A stretch of 64,000 nucleotides of DNA from Congeria kusceri. Its lineage: Eukaryota > Mollusca > Bivalvia > Myida > Dreissenidae. Positions 21,201 to 29,300 of this stretch are shown here, piece after piece. Position numbers and translations under genes: made by a program. The DNA lies in NCBI GenBank assembly GCA_027627225.1, contig CM051040.1, forward strand, positions 26,509,634 through 26,573,633, written 5' to 3'. Position 1 is the stretch's first letter; every line of letters starts with the position of its first letter. The notes under the pieces were generated by a model that was not told where the DNA came from, made no database searches, and saw only the letters and a program-made list of their open reading frames with translations.

Positions 21201-23569
21201 TTGACCTTAGGCCGGTTGACCTCAAAATTGATAGGCGTCATCCTTTCCTCCCAAGTAACCAGCATACCAACTTAGATGATCGTAGGTCAAAGCGTTCTCT
21301 AGATATCGTGCGGAAACGAATTTCATGTTACAAGCCACTGTTTCCTTGACCTGTTGACCTCAAAATCAATAGGCGTCTTCCTTTCCTCCCAAGTAACCAG
21401 CATACCAACTTAAATGATCGTAGGTCAAAGCGTTCTCTAGATATCGTGCGGAAAGGAAGTGGTCTACGGACATACCCACCGACCATCCGCCCGCCCGACC
21501 AATCGACCGACGGATGGGGGGGGGGCATAATTAGAATACATCAGATTTAAACTGACATAAAAAGCATACCCGAGTGGTGTGATCGACATGCGGGGGCATT
21601 GTTTCCGCTGTCAACAAAAAACTGGTCAACCAGAGCTAGACGAAATGAAAATGTAAAACAGATGTAAAAAAAAAGTATACGGGTATATATATACACAACT
21701 TAAAAAGCGACAGTATAATGGATGTATAGAAAATAAGGCTTTCAAGTATTCAGCGGTTAAGGTTGCTTATTTTGACAAGTAAAGGCGGGTCTGATATTTA
21801 GTTCTGTCAATCGATTCTTACGATTACCATTCAAAATGATGTGTGGTTTAAAAATGTCATGTTATAAATGCTAAATTTTTAAAAAATATAAACACAATTA
21901 TTGGCGTTTCATTTGTTTTATGGAAGCTATAATATGTTGGTTCAAATAGTAGCCTAAAGTGGAATAAATTTGTAACAATGATAACATCAAATAGATTAAT
22001 TTGCTAACAATTCTAGGTCAAACAATAAGTGTTAACAGGGCTGGTGAGATCAGTTTTGTATATTGGCCAGCTTGTCCCAGAGCATGTAAGGACAAGTAAA
22101 ATATTGTTATTTAAATAATAAGTGTGAACAAGTCAAATAATAAGTGTGAAAATAATAAGTGTGAACAAGGGTGGTGAGATCAATTTTGTATATTGGTCAG
22201 CTTGTCCGAGAGCATGTAAGGACAAGTAAAGTATTGTTATTTAAATAATAAGTGTGAACAAGTCAAATAATAAGTGTGAAAATAATAAGTGTGAACAAGG
22301 GTGGTGAGATCAGTTTTGTATATTGGCCAGCTTGTCCCAGAGCATGTAAGGACAAGTAAAGTATTGTTATTTAAATAATAAGTGTGAACAAGTCAAATAA
22401 TAAGTGTGAAAATAATAAGTGTGAACAAGGGTGGTGAGATCAATTTTGTATATTGGCCAGCTTGTCCCAGAGCATGTAAGGACAAGTAAAGTATTGTTAT
22501 TTAAATAATAAGTGTGAACAAGTCAAATAATAAGTGTGAAAATAATAAGTGTGAACAAGGGTGGTGAGATCAATTTTGTATATTGGCCAGCTTGTCCCAG
22601 AGCATGTAAGGACAAGTATAGTATTGTTAGAATTTGTGTAAACATCTTAGAACGGATAATGGGCAAACGCTATTTGGCAAATTATAAAATATTGGATTTT
22701 GCCTCCCCTGATTATACTTTCCTTATTTTTACAAATAAAATATTGTCAAAGATACAACCTTTATAGTGGCGATTACGAGACAAACACACGTCCTTCCCGT
22801 CCGCTGTTCCTGCAATGTATTTAAGGACCCAGCATGGTGTTTAATTTAAATGTGCAATAACTTGGCAATATGGGATAGTATATTTGATGAAGATATTTAA
22901 ATTATTTTATTGTGTAGATGTCCAGACTCGTTTTTGACAAAAACAAAATTATTATGATTTTTATATGCCCAACTAAATGTCTTTGCTTATATTAAATACA
23001 TAATTATATCTAAAACTCGATAACACACTTTGGGTTTAAAGACTTATATTTCCATACTGCGCGACTGTAGGGAAGTATAAATATTTATAGTATAACAGAT
23101 GAAAGAAAACATATATAAAAGTGGATAATATCCTAGAAATAGTGCTGGAACAACAATATACATGGATCATATAGAGTAGTAATTTGTCTTTACAAATTTT
23201 GAGTGAATATGAATTGTCTGCTTTACGGAAGCAAATATGTCTGTAGTCTTTAGAGCACTTACCGTCGTGAACATTAGTCTGGTAAGTGAGAAGAGAGTTG
23301 CTACCGTTGCACTGGCAATCTTCGGGAGTTTGGACTGACACACCGTACCTTTCTGCATAATATAAAATATGCATTTGCGCATCGTGTTCAAATAACAGGT
23401 CATTTAAGGACGATTTCGCATCTTTTCGATTGTTTGTGAAACTTTTTTAATACACCGAAAATGAAAGTAGGAAAACCCAACCTGAATACTGAACTGGCGT
23501 AGCTGTGAAATTGCAAGCGATAATTGCTATTGTGTTTTGGCTGTAGTTAAATTTGTGTTCATAGTTCAT
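9149..23569 (-). CDS. Gene B1: cysteine modules, mucin-like linker, NlpC/P60-like C-terminus
   Basis: Exons, 5' to 3': 23569-23482 (tentative), 23352-23263, 22809-22759, 21635-21570, 20338-20300, 18711-18640, 16399-16349, 11530-11489, 11037-10948, 10565-10405, 9961-9836, 9247-9149. All upstream junctions are phase 1 and the last two are phase 0. The join is open for 324 codons plus stop (326 in the other copies). In 326-residue numbering: 31-166 hold three short modules ending in DCQC, KCHC and PCKC; 167-196 are Thr-rich; 197-326 form the terminal domain, with W-x-R-G-A-Q-V, P-V-A-T-F, G-K-Y and S-G-I-F-L patterns recalling the BPSL0067/NlpC-P60 family. An extracellular cell-wall-related or immune role is inference. 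Copy 1 lacks two codons in exon 10. Confidence 0.68.
9261..9450 (+). repeat. 93-bp direct duplication next to the last exon
   Basis: 'ttgatacataaaagtcagga' begins at 9261 and recurs as 'ttgatatataaaaatcagga' at 9354, with near-identical sequence following. A partial third start ('taccatcaggaaaa') follows. Because 93 is a multiple of 3, a repetitive ORF appears, but it is intronic and not coding. Also at 26448-26637, 43644-43833 and 60840-61029. Confidence 0.85.
9836..9961 (-). CDS. Gene B1 exon: core of NlpC/P60-like domain
   Basis: 126 bp, phase 0-0, acceptor TTTCCTAG, donor AAG|GTTATA. 42 residues including YSPVATFGTTGKY and AQSGIFLECIAGGF. The VATF...GKY...SGIFL pattern parallels IATF...Y...HAAIYL of the BPSL0067 family, with Gln where His would be expected. 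Identical in all four copies. Confidence 0.75.
10405..10565 (-). CDS. Gene B1 exon: start of NlpC/P60-like domain
   Basis: 161 bp here and 167 bp in other copies, phase 1 to phase 0, acceptor TTACAG, donor CAG|GTAATT. It begins FHCRK and later carries TGTNEDLVLSLCN and W-T-R-G-A-Q at its end. In the BPSL0067 family a G-x-C-V-x-L-V motif lies about 16 residues before such a W. Here the same spacing falls on Asn-Glu, so the catalytic Cys may be missing. Copy 1 has an in-frame 6-bp deletion that turns KFDLI into KCI. Confidence 0.72.
10948..11037 (-). CDS. Gene B1 exon: threonine-rich mucin-like linker
   Basis: 90 bp, phase 1-1, acceptor GTTGTAG, donor A|GTAAAT. It encodes SSPTTTKTTTTTTT, then Ala/Thr/Pro-rich sequence ending TVPPQ. 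Such Thr/Pro stretches are typical O-glycosylated spacers in secreted proteins. It sits exactly between the cysteine modules and the terminal domain. Copies 2-4 differ at two residues (A to T and T to I). Confidence 0.72.
11489..11530 (-). CDS. Gene B1 exon: third C-x-C exon
   Basis: 42 bp, phase 1-1, acceptor TTCAAAG, donor CAG|GTACAC. It encodes KYTGAESDPCKCS. Copies 2-4 have Ala in place of Glu (AA for AE). With its split codon it reads D-K-Y-T-G...C-K-C, the third example of this motif. Confidence 0.62.
11531..12125. other. Intron sequence, nothing recognised
   Basis: AT-rich intron sequence between the C-x-C exon and the GC-richer island. The 72-codon plus-strand ORF at 11848-12066 differs between copies by missense changes and lacks exon context. 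Confidence 0.4.
12126..12870. other. GC-richer island of unknown origin inside an intron
   Basis: Noticeably richer in G+C and CpG than its surroundings, with overlapping ORFs on both strands (for example 12125-12451 minus, 12277-12474 plus, 12628-12852 minus). One plus-strand ORF is open in copies 2-3 (29775-30011, 46971-47207) but stopped in copy 1 (cga to cta near 12685). I recognise no protein family. It may be an old transposable-element insertion. Also at 29318-30062, 46514-47258 and 63710-64000. Confidence 0.4.
12900..13540. repeat. Degenerate bivalve-type interspersed repeat with internal repeats
   Basis: Related blocks recur about every 140 bp: 'ctgagatctaatggtcatac', 'ctgggatcttatggccatac', 'ctgagatcgttagaccgtat'. 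Between them are 'aaaatggccaatagctcc', 'aaaatgggcaatacctctag' and the terminal 'ggacgacgatcgac...caatagctcgc'. Blocks like these are familiar from dispersed repeats of bivalve genomes. Also near 30092-30736 and 47288-47932. Confidence 0.55.
14549..14618. repeat. Small stem-loop element
   Basis: 'caatttttatcgggttt' and 'aaacccgataaaaaa' are inverted around about 30 bp of AT-rich loop. It is retained in copy 2 near 31746-31813 and copy 3 near 48942-49009. It could be a MITE relic. Confidence 0.5.
15420..15760. other. Intronic segment with non-random composition, unidentified
   Basis: Contains a 67-codon minus-strand ORF (15711-15508, with SRYRDHVVILDFDAF) that looks less repetitive than neighbouring AT-driven ORFs, and a 'gcccacc...gtgggc' inverted pair. 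No splice-bounded exon in phase 1 was found. Identical in copies 1-3 except for one substitution just left of it (49819). Could be a relic of an inserted coding element. Confidence 0.3.
16349..16399 (-). CDS. Gene B1 exon: GK..C...Y exon
   Basis: 51 bp, phase 1-1, acceptor TTTTCAG, donor G|GTAAGA. It encodes EGKRSECSHVSGSSYN, the same length and phase as the exon at 22759-22809, with cysteine and tyrosine near the same positions. Confidence 0.62.
16400..17580. other. Intron sequence, AT-rich, no feature supported
   Basis: Holds a 133-codon plus-strand ORF (16769-17170) rich in Phe, Leu and Tyr, with T-homopolymers inside it. It is the same in copies 1-3 because the copies are identical, so its persistence is not evidence of selection. 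Confidence 0.4.
17587..18232 (-). repeat. 39-bp minisatellite, copy 1
   Basis: About 16 diverged units of 'cataacgactcacccaaacg' followed by 'aggttcatagctggataaa'. The unit is 13 codons without stops, so several minus-strand frames and one plus-strand frame read through (repeats such as YPAMNLVWVSRYV and SSYEPRWGESLCL). It lies in the intron between the exons at 18640 and 16349. Confidence 0.93.
18640..18711 (-). CDS. Gene B1 exon: helix-Cys-helix exon
   Basis: 72 bp, phase 1-1, acceptor ATTCTTAG, donor A|GTAAGT. It encodes WDLLHDLELRSPECRR and then DIITKLA. It resembles gene A exon 4 in layout. The codons avoid the surrounding AT bias, which supports coding. Confidence 0.7.
19184..19402 (+). 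mobile_element. tRNA-derived SINE-like element
   Basis: A tRNA-like part at 19184-19268 has the B box 'ggttcgagtcc' and a looser A box ('agaatagctgatttg'). The tail 'gtgtgaactagtccctttaa' is related to the tail of the junction SINE ('tgtgaacaggtccttt'). A long T-run precedes it (about 19107-19139) and varies in base content between copies. Also at 36380-36598 and 53575-53793. Confidence 0.6.
20300..20338 (-). CDS. Gene B1 exon: second C-x-C exon
   Basis: 39 bp, phase 1-1, acceptor TTTTTTTCAG, donor C|GTACGT. It encodes SFGQHPSKCHCQ. With the split codon before it, it reads D-S-F-G...C-H-C, parallel to D-R-F-G...C-Q-C. Confidence 0.62.
20879..21537 (+). mobile_element. Bivalve dispersed repeat, copy 1
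   Basis: Begins 'aaacaagagatgtttgtaaa', passes 'catgtatgccccccgact', and ends with a 'cgaccgacggatgg' stretch, a G-run and 'cataatta'. Inside, a block of about 170 bp ('gttgacctcaaaat.gatagg' to 'tctagatatcgtgcggaaa') is present twice in tandem. This start, CpG-rich end and poly-G/cataat terminus are characteristic of a dispersed element I know from bivalve genomes. The ORFs inside it are not genes. Confidence 0.65.
21570..21635 (-). CDS. Gene B1 exon: LxDQF...ACRSHH exon
   Basis: 66 bp, phase 1-1, acceptor CGTCTAG, donor CGG|GTATGC. It encodes LVDQFFVDSGN...APACRSHHS, closely matching gene A exon 7. It lies 35 bp from a dispersed bivalve repeat in the adjoining intron. Confidence 0.76.
22022..22629 (+). 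repeat. 5 x 130-bp tandem repeat, copy 1
   Basis: 'tattggccag' (once 'tattggtcag') recurs at 22061, 22191, 22321, 22451 and 22581, exactly 130 bp apart. Each unit contains 'cttgtcc' and 'ggacaag' as an inverted pair 12 bp apart, and three 'aataataagtgtgaa' sub-repeats. It lies in the intron just downstream of the exon at 22759-22809. Confidence 0.95.
22759..22809 (-). CDS. Gene B1 exon: C...HYK exon
   Basis: 51 bp, phase 1-1, acceptor TTGCAG, donor AAG|GTTGTA (a weaker consensus). It encodes TADGKDVCLSRNRHYK. The match with gene A exon 6 in cysteine position, the HYK end and phase decides the donor choice. A later exon (16349-16399) shows a similar GK..C...Y layout. Confidence 0.66.
23263..23352 (-). 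CDS. Gene B1 exon: first C-x-C exon
   Basis: 90 bp, phase 1-1, between ATGCAG and G|GTAAGT. It encodes RYGVSVQTPEDCQCNG plus 13 residues containing YQTNV. It is matched residue for residue over most of its length by gene A exon 5. Confidence 0.8.
23482..23569 (-). CDS. Gene B1 tentative first exon
   Basis: An ATG at 23569-23567 opens 29 codons (start MNYEHKF, end CNFTATPVQYS) and reaches a CAG|GTTGGG donor in phase 1, which fits the next exon. There is no convincing signal peptide, only the short hydrophobic TIAIIA. An acceptor just before the ATG (TTATAG|GT) would instead make it a 90-bp internal phase 1-1 exon. The CN...YS end faintly resembles gene A exon 2. Equivalent positions are 40765-40678 and 57961-57874. 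Confidence 0.3.
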
Positions 23570-23574
23570 ACCTA

Positions 23575-23800
23575 TAATTAACTGTTTTAGATTTGCCCTT
23601 GTCCGACGTCCGTCCGTCTGTCCTCCGTCCGTCCGTCCGTCCGTCCGTCCGTCGGAGTTTTGTGTCGCGCGTAACTAAAAAAGTATAACTGCTAGAGTGA
23701 TGAAACTTTATAAGCTTATTCATCTGTATCGGGGCTTGTGCACCTGGGTATTTTGGTGAATTTTTTTCCGACATAAGCTGAGTCATGGCTCTTTTTTAGA
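23575..23800. mobile_element. (CCGT)n-bearing dispersed repeat
   Basis: 'ttgcccttgtccgacgtccg' leads into a CCGT tract, followed by 'gtgatgaaactttataagct' and 'gggcttgtgcacctgggtat'. Elements with a (CCGT)n tract followed by a 'tgatgaaactt' segment are common in bivalve genomes. It sits immediately upstream of the proposed first exon of gene B1. Also at 40771-40996 and 57967-58192. Confidence 0.55.
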
Positions 23801-24184
23801 CCTGATTTAAAGAAAAAACAACAACATAGTTGTCAGATACATGACACAAAATTTGAAAGCGGTACTTTTTCTAAAGAACATGCAATGTTTAATTACAATA
23901 TTTACAAAAAGAAATCCAACGTTATTTGTGCAAAGAAAATAATCCGTGAGACCTTTTTTTCTTTCAATTACGTTTTTACTTCAAAGGCGCAATCCTAAAG
24001 CAGTCAATACAGAAATATTGTTTTCCAAACGCATGCGATTACTTAAACCTAAACTTTAAATTGAATGGTGTGGGGATTGGTCATGGAATTATTTATACGG
24101 CTGCTCTCCCCTACCTCTGATTCAAAACATTGTTGTGTGCGAATTTTTGTACTAGGTTGCATGTTACGGTATGTAGATGTACTT

Positions 24185-24500
24185 ACACGCGAGGCTATTG
24201 TTGTGTGGAAAGGATAAATTGAGGTAACGAAATCAAGACGATGAGAGATTTGTTTGTTGTTGAACGTTACACTGACTGAGGCTACATAATTCATAAGTAC
24301 CCTTTAAAAGCTAAGTCATCGTTGTTTGATGAAGATTACATCAAAGCTCTAAAGTAATGACGTGTCATTTAAAAGCGAGAGCATTGTTTGTTAGTGAAGG
24401 TAACATGGAGGTTACAGAATGCAAAATGTACGTTTTAGGGCATCGTTGCTTGGTAAAGGTTACATCGAGGTTTTGAAGTTAAGATAGTGCGAAATTATTA
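24185..24500 (+). repeat. Degenerate minisatellite (units of roughly 70-75 bp), part 1
   Basis: Loosely repeated blocks of the form 'gcattgttt.ttggtgaaggttacatcgaggtaacgaaa...tacctttta'. Part 2, at about 25130-25345, is separated from it by two tRNA-like elements. No exon was recognised here, although this is where the array gene's 5' end would be expected. Also near 41381-41696 and 58577-58892. Confidence 0.5.
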
Positions 24501-24607
24501 GCCTGACACTCATTAATGTTCGTGATAAACCGTAAGTGTGTTCGGTTAGTTACGTTGTTTTGGACGAGTTTCTGTTATTGGAATTTATGTTGATATAGAT
24601 TTAAATA

Positions 24608-24690
24608 CGGGGTAGCGATAGTGGTATTTAACTGTCGTGTGGTAAAAGTGCTAGCCATCGGACTGAGTTCAATTCCTTCTGACGGCGAAC
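24608..24690 (+). mobile_element. Degenerate tRNA-like (SINE) sequence
   Basis: A-box-like 'tagcgatagtggtatttaa' and B-box-like 'gagttcaattcc' at tRNA spacing. Also at 41804-41886 and 59000-59082. Not an intact tRNA gene. Confidence 0.45.
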
Positions 24691-24907
24691 CTTTGTAAAA
24701 TGTTATGAGCTATTCTTGAAATATGCAGATCATGAGATATAATTTCAACACAATGTATCATCAGTTTTTTCATTATTTTTATTTGATATAATTTATATTT
24801 GTTTCTTTTATTTTTTATTGTTCATACAGAAAGTCATAATACATTTTCAGTATCAGTTTCGTTTAATAATTATAATAATAATATGTAAAATGCTCATGTT
24901 TATAAAA

Positions 24908-24978
24908 TGGCGACGCCAGGACCCGAACTCCAAACTTCGCATCGCAATCGCCGCATCTTTCCCACTACACCATTCTCC
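24908..24978 (-). mobile_element. tRNA-like (SINE) sequence on the minus strand
   Basis: The minus strand reads 'ggagaatggtgtagtgggaa' and, further on, 'ggagttcgggtcctgg', good A and B boxes at tRNA spacing. The 5' and 3' ends do not pair as an acceptor stem, so I call it tRNA-derived rather than a tRNA gene. Also at 42104-42174 and 59300-59370. Confidence 0.5.
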
Positions 24979-25129
24979 TATACAATATATAAACATATAC
25001 GATATCAATTTACATTGTAGAATTGGCTATGGTACGTGTCGTAGTATCTATAAATAAATCCCGATTGCATACGGAATATTCATGAGTGTCTGGTTAATAA
25101 TTTGGCACTATAAGACGTGCCGTGAACAT

Positions 25130-25345
25130 ATGAGGGCATTGTTGTTTGTTGCAGGTTACATCGAGGTAACGAAAGGAAGACGTACCTTTTACATGCGGAG
25201 CCTTTGTTATTTGGTGAATGTTAGATCTTGCGAAATTTGGACATACAGGCGATGCCATGTTTGTTTGATGATGGTAACACCGATGTAACGAAATTAAAAT
25301 GTACCTTTTACTGACTAGGTTATTTATGCACCGAGGTTAAGAAAG
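25130..25345 (+). repeat. Degenerate minisatellite, part 2
   Basis: Three more blocks of the 24185-24500 family: 'gggcattgttgtttgttgca', 'ggagcctttgttatttggtg', 'gcgatgccatgtttgtttga', with 'acgaaa' and 'taccttttac' between them. Also near 42326-42541 and 59522-59737. Confidence 0.5.
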
Positions 25346-25380
25346 TTAGTTGTACCTGTTATAGGCAAAACCAAAGCGTT

Positions 25381-25605
25381 AAAATACAATGCAAACTTTA
25401 TTAGACTGTCTGGTAGAGTGGTTAGCGTGGCAGACTTTAAAAACAGGGATCGTAGGTTCGATCGACGGCGGAGGATCCACACTCTCTTTCTATTGTTATG
25501 TTTTTCTTGATATAATTGTTTTAGTGTAAATGGTTAACTGTGTGAAGTTATGACATTTTATGACATTTTTTTTATAACTATGAAACATCTGTGAACAGGT
25601 CCTTT
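25381..25605 (+). mobile_element. tRNA-derived SINE-like element at the copy 1/2 junction
   Basis: It has A box 'tggtagagtggttagcg' and B box 'ggttcgatcg', spaced as in a tRNA gene (tRNA-like part 25404-25471). It lacks a pairing acceptor stem and is followed by a non-tRNA body and the tail 'tctgtgaacaggtcctttta'. Confidence 0.65.
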
Positions 25606-26335
25606 TATTATATTGAAATTGTTGTATTATAATTTATACAATTGATGGTTTACTTTTCGAAAGGGTAAGTCCAAATGTATGTAATATAACTACGTGAATG
25701 GATTTTTATTTAAATGATCAAATATATTTATACCACGGTGCTTCGCATGATACTTTTGTCCTCTATTAGCTATCACTGCAGATAAACCAAACGACGTCAA
25801 ACGTGTTGCTTATCTGACAAGAAATCATTTGGAACATGATTGTTTTCAAAAGAATTTACGCACATAGAAAACAACGCCGTATTTAATAATTTGCATGAAA
25901 ACAAACGAATTTTTACACACAGCTTATTACATGTGCCCCATTGTCTCTTTTAAATACTAATTAGTGATATAACATTACTTTTATCCATAGACAAACAGTA
26001 AACAAAAAATGTGAGTATTTATATAATGTTTGCTTTTAAAGAATGCCGGTCTGAATTATAAATTTTACAGAATAGGAACTATCGGAGAGTTATGAAAACA
26101 ACATATAAGTAAAACTATCACAAGAAAAGAAACCAATTGAATGTTTTTCTAATAATATTTGTGTCCAGTAAAGTAGATAGTGTCAGATATGTATGGTCAT
26201 ATATTTTCAAACAACATAACAACGGAGTATATGAAATTTAAGACATTAAATCATGAGCAACCTTTTATTTCTTTCATCCGTTTCCTTGCAACAATCATTC
26301 ACAAGATTAATACGATAAGTGCATGTCACGCATAA

Positions 26336-29300
26336 CTACACCACGGCGTAGTAGATGGAGGCATTATTGAAGAACGCCCCGGTCGTCTCCACGTGAATGA
26401 TCTGAGGTCCTCCATCGCATGGCTGAATGGCCATCTAGAATAATAACTTGATACATAAAAATCAGGACCCGTGGGATAACACTATCCAACTACATAATGA
26501 CGTCATCGTGTTCACAGTTATTACCATCTGGAATAATTACTTGATATATAAAAATCAGGACCCGTGGGATAATACTTTCCAACTACATAATGACTTCATT
26601 GCGTTCACATATATTACCATCTGGAAAATACGAAAGTCCTATCTAGATCATGGATATCGCATAAGTTCAAATGTTTAATGGTACGCTCAAATAATTATAA
26701 ATAATAGAATATCTGATTGTGTAGTACATGGTAAATTGATTTATGGTCTATAATAACTAATATCACTATTGTTCTGTTGTTTATGTGTGAAAAAAGTGGT
26801 CCTTAATTTACAATTTACAACCTAGACGGTAAAGTTTTATTATATTCTAAATATATTATATGGTATAATTTAAAAGTTTTAATATGGTATAAATTAAAAG
26901 AGTAATTATGATAGCTGGCCGCCCAAAACGGTAATTTTTCATTCTAAACATTTTGGGTATGTAAGTATGTTCATCATTCTTATACAATTTATGCAAACAT
27001 AAAACGGAAAAAACAGAATAACCTTGAATCCGCCCGCTATACACTCCAGAAAGATCCCAGACTGGGCATCATCAGGTTGATATTTCCCCGTGGTACCGAA
27101 CGTAGCGACTGGCGAGTAGCTAGGGATACTTTTGCAATGACTGATCACCTAGGAAACAAGACAAAATGGTGAGTAATGATACGCTCGCCAACGCTGGAGA
27201 AAATACAAGAATGAATGAAATAAATGCACCGTTTCAGGACTTGATTATGCTATATTTTTTATTACAAGACAATATGACTGTATAATGAATGGCAAAGTGA
27301 CAGCTGCCATGTCCATCATTTAGTGTTTTGTCGATATATTATAGTTATAAAAAGACATACTCTATTATTCTACAATTATAAATGATATAATTTATTTTCA
27401 TCTTAACGTGAACAAGTGACAGAGTGTGAGAAAACTGCTCTTCATACAATAAGTTGGTTAATAAATTTTCTAACCATTGTGCCACAAACCAACTTCAGAT
27501 TGATTGTACTTTGCAATGCCCATCATAAATGATTTATTGACATTATATATTATATATAATACTTTTTGTGTGTATATGTTTCAATAATTACCTGCGCACC
27601 ACGTGTCCAAGTGTCTGCTGACGTCATGTTGCACAGCGACAGCACCAAGTCCTCGTTTGTACCGGTAACTCTGCTTTCACAAGGAGTCGAACCGGTTGCC
27701 TGTACCTGGTGGCCATTGGCAATATCTGCAATAAGGTCGAACTTCCGGCAATGGAATCCTGTAAGTATAACACCAGTGTAATACTGTAATAGGTGCCTTT
27801 GCATTTACATATTTGTTGATGGTGATTATGCTACAAACACCTAGTGGCAACCTAGATTCGCCTATGAAAGCCAGTCAGCTTATTTCAAATGAGGTCCTTG
27901 TAACTTTCGAGTCAGTTTATTGGATAGAAGCAGTATTTTGTACATTCGTCTGAGATCATGCGTGGAGAACACCAAAGTCATACCTCTGCAATAACACTTT
28001 CATTAAACGCATGCTAGGTTTACTTAAATCACACTTAAAATAATTGCTGAAGTTTAAATATTAAGGTCAATGTCATTCTATTATTAAATCATATACGCAT
28101 ATCACTTCTAGAATGGTATAACATTGAACGTGTATTTACTCTGTGGTGGAACCGTAGTTGTTGCTGCAATTGGTGTTGTTGTCGCCGTTGTCGTCGTTGT
28201 CGTTGTTTTAGTGGTGGTTGGTGATGATTCTACAACAAAATGTGGATACGATTTAATTGTATATAGATGAAGAAAGGACAGCAACATAAAACAGAATAAA
28301 ACAAACTAAAGTGAGCCAGTGCATATATATACGTGTGCATGTATATTGTTTTCTTGTTAAAACATTCTGTTATGATAGTAGAGAAATCAATTCCGTATCC
28401 ATATCGTGGTATTCTTTAAAAGAACAGCCAAATAACGCTTCGATATGCAAAACAGAATTTATTCTTAAGTTTATTGTAATCAATATACTTTTCTGGAATT
28501 GGCAGCCCATATGTATCACATATTAACAAATTGGCAATAAGTAATCTATAATACGCAGCTAACCACAAGTTTCTAAATACTATTATAATTGCATATTTAT
28601 TATGTAGAGTAAATCAGATTACGCATTTATAAAAATAAAAGACTACAACGTGTAAATCAATCAAAGTGCAATAAGTGTACCTGAGCATTTGCATGGGTCC
28701 GACGCAGCCCCGGTGTATTTGTCTTTGAAAATATCATCCAGGTAAATCAATTACACATATGAACAAGCACATTTATATTAGTTACATTATATAATAATCT
28801 GCTGTTTCGAAAAAAAAAGGAGCAAAATTTTTACATTTGAGTTTCATAAAAAACATGTAAATGGATAAAACTACTGCAAGTGCTAGTAATATCCACATTT
28901 TAAATACTGCATATATTAGCGATTTACATTATTCGCTTTCAAAAAACTTTTTAATTAGGATTAATAAAAACAAAATGTATTTGTTTTTATTTGGGGGTTT
29001 AATTTAACAGCTTACTTGCTGATCTAAGTATCAAATCCATTGTACAATCGTAACCATTCCATGGTTGTATATCCTGCAACTGCTGCCACACTGCAAATAT
29101 TAGAGCTTGCAAAAGACAAACTTTATCGGGTTTTAACTAAACTACTAATTTCTCGAACACTAGTTATTTTTACAAACCATATTGCAAGGAAATCAAATCG
29201 AGACGATATAAAACAGAAATGCACAGTGCTGTGGTTCAAAATAGCACGTATACTGTAGGAATGAACATTTCTCTTAATTAAATGATCGTCTCTAGCCTAC

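Larger units (their letters stand above)
8192..25380. repeat. Tandem array copy 1 (17,189 bp, partly diverged)
   Basis: This is the leftmost unit of a head-to-tail duplication. Homology to copy 2 begins at 'aaaatacaa' (8192, matching 25381), just before a tRNA-like SINE. The offset to copy 2 is 17,187-17,189 bp at the left, 17,192 in the middle, and exactly 17,196 from about 15 kb onward. Scattered substitutions and small indels fill 8192 to about 14990. To the right I see essentially none apart from a poly-T tract. Confidence 0.97.

Noticed and set aside
21155..21528. Two ORFs in the 21.2-21.5 kb region
   Set aside because: Both lie in the dispersed bivalve repeat and its internally duplicated block.
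23036..23374. 112-codon minus-strand ORF taken as a whole
   Set aside because: Only the central 90 bp (23263-23352) is bounded by splice sites and conserved in gene A. The rest is intron.
24908..24978. Possible true tRNA gene on the minus strand
   Set aside because: A and B boxes are good, but the ends do not form an acceptor stem and it lies among repeats, so it is called tRNA-derived.
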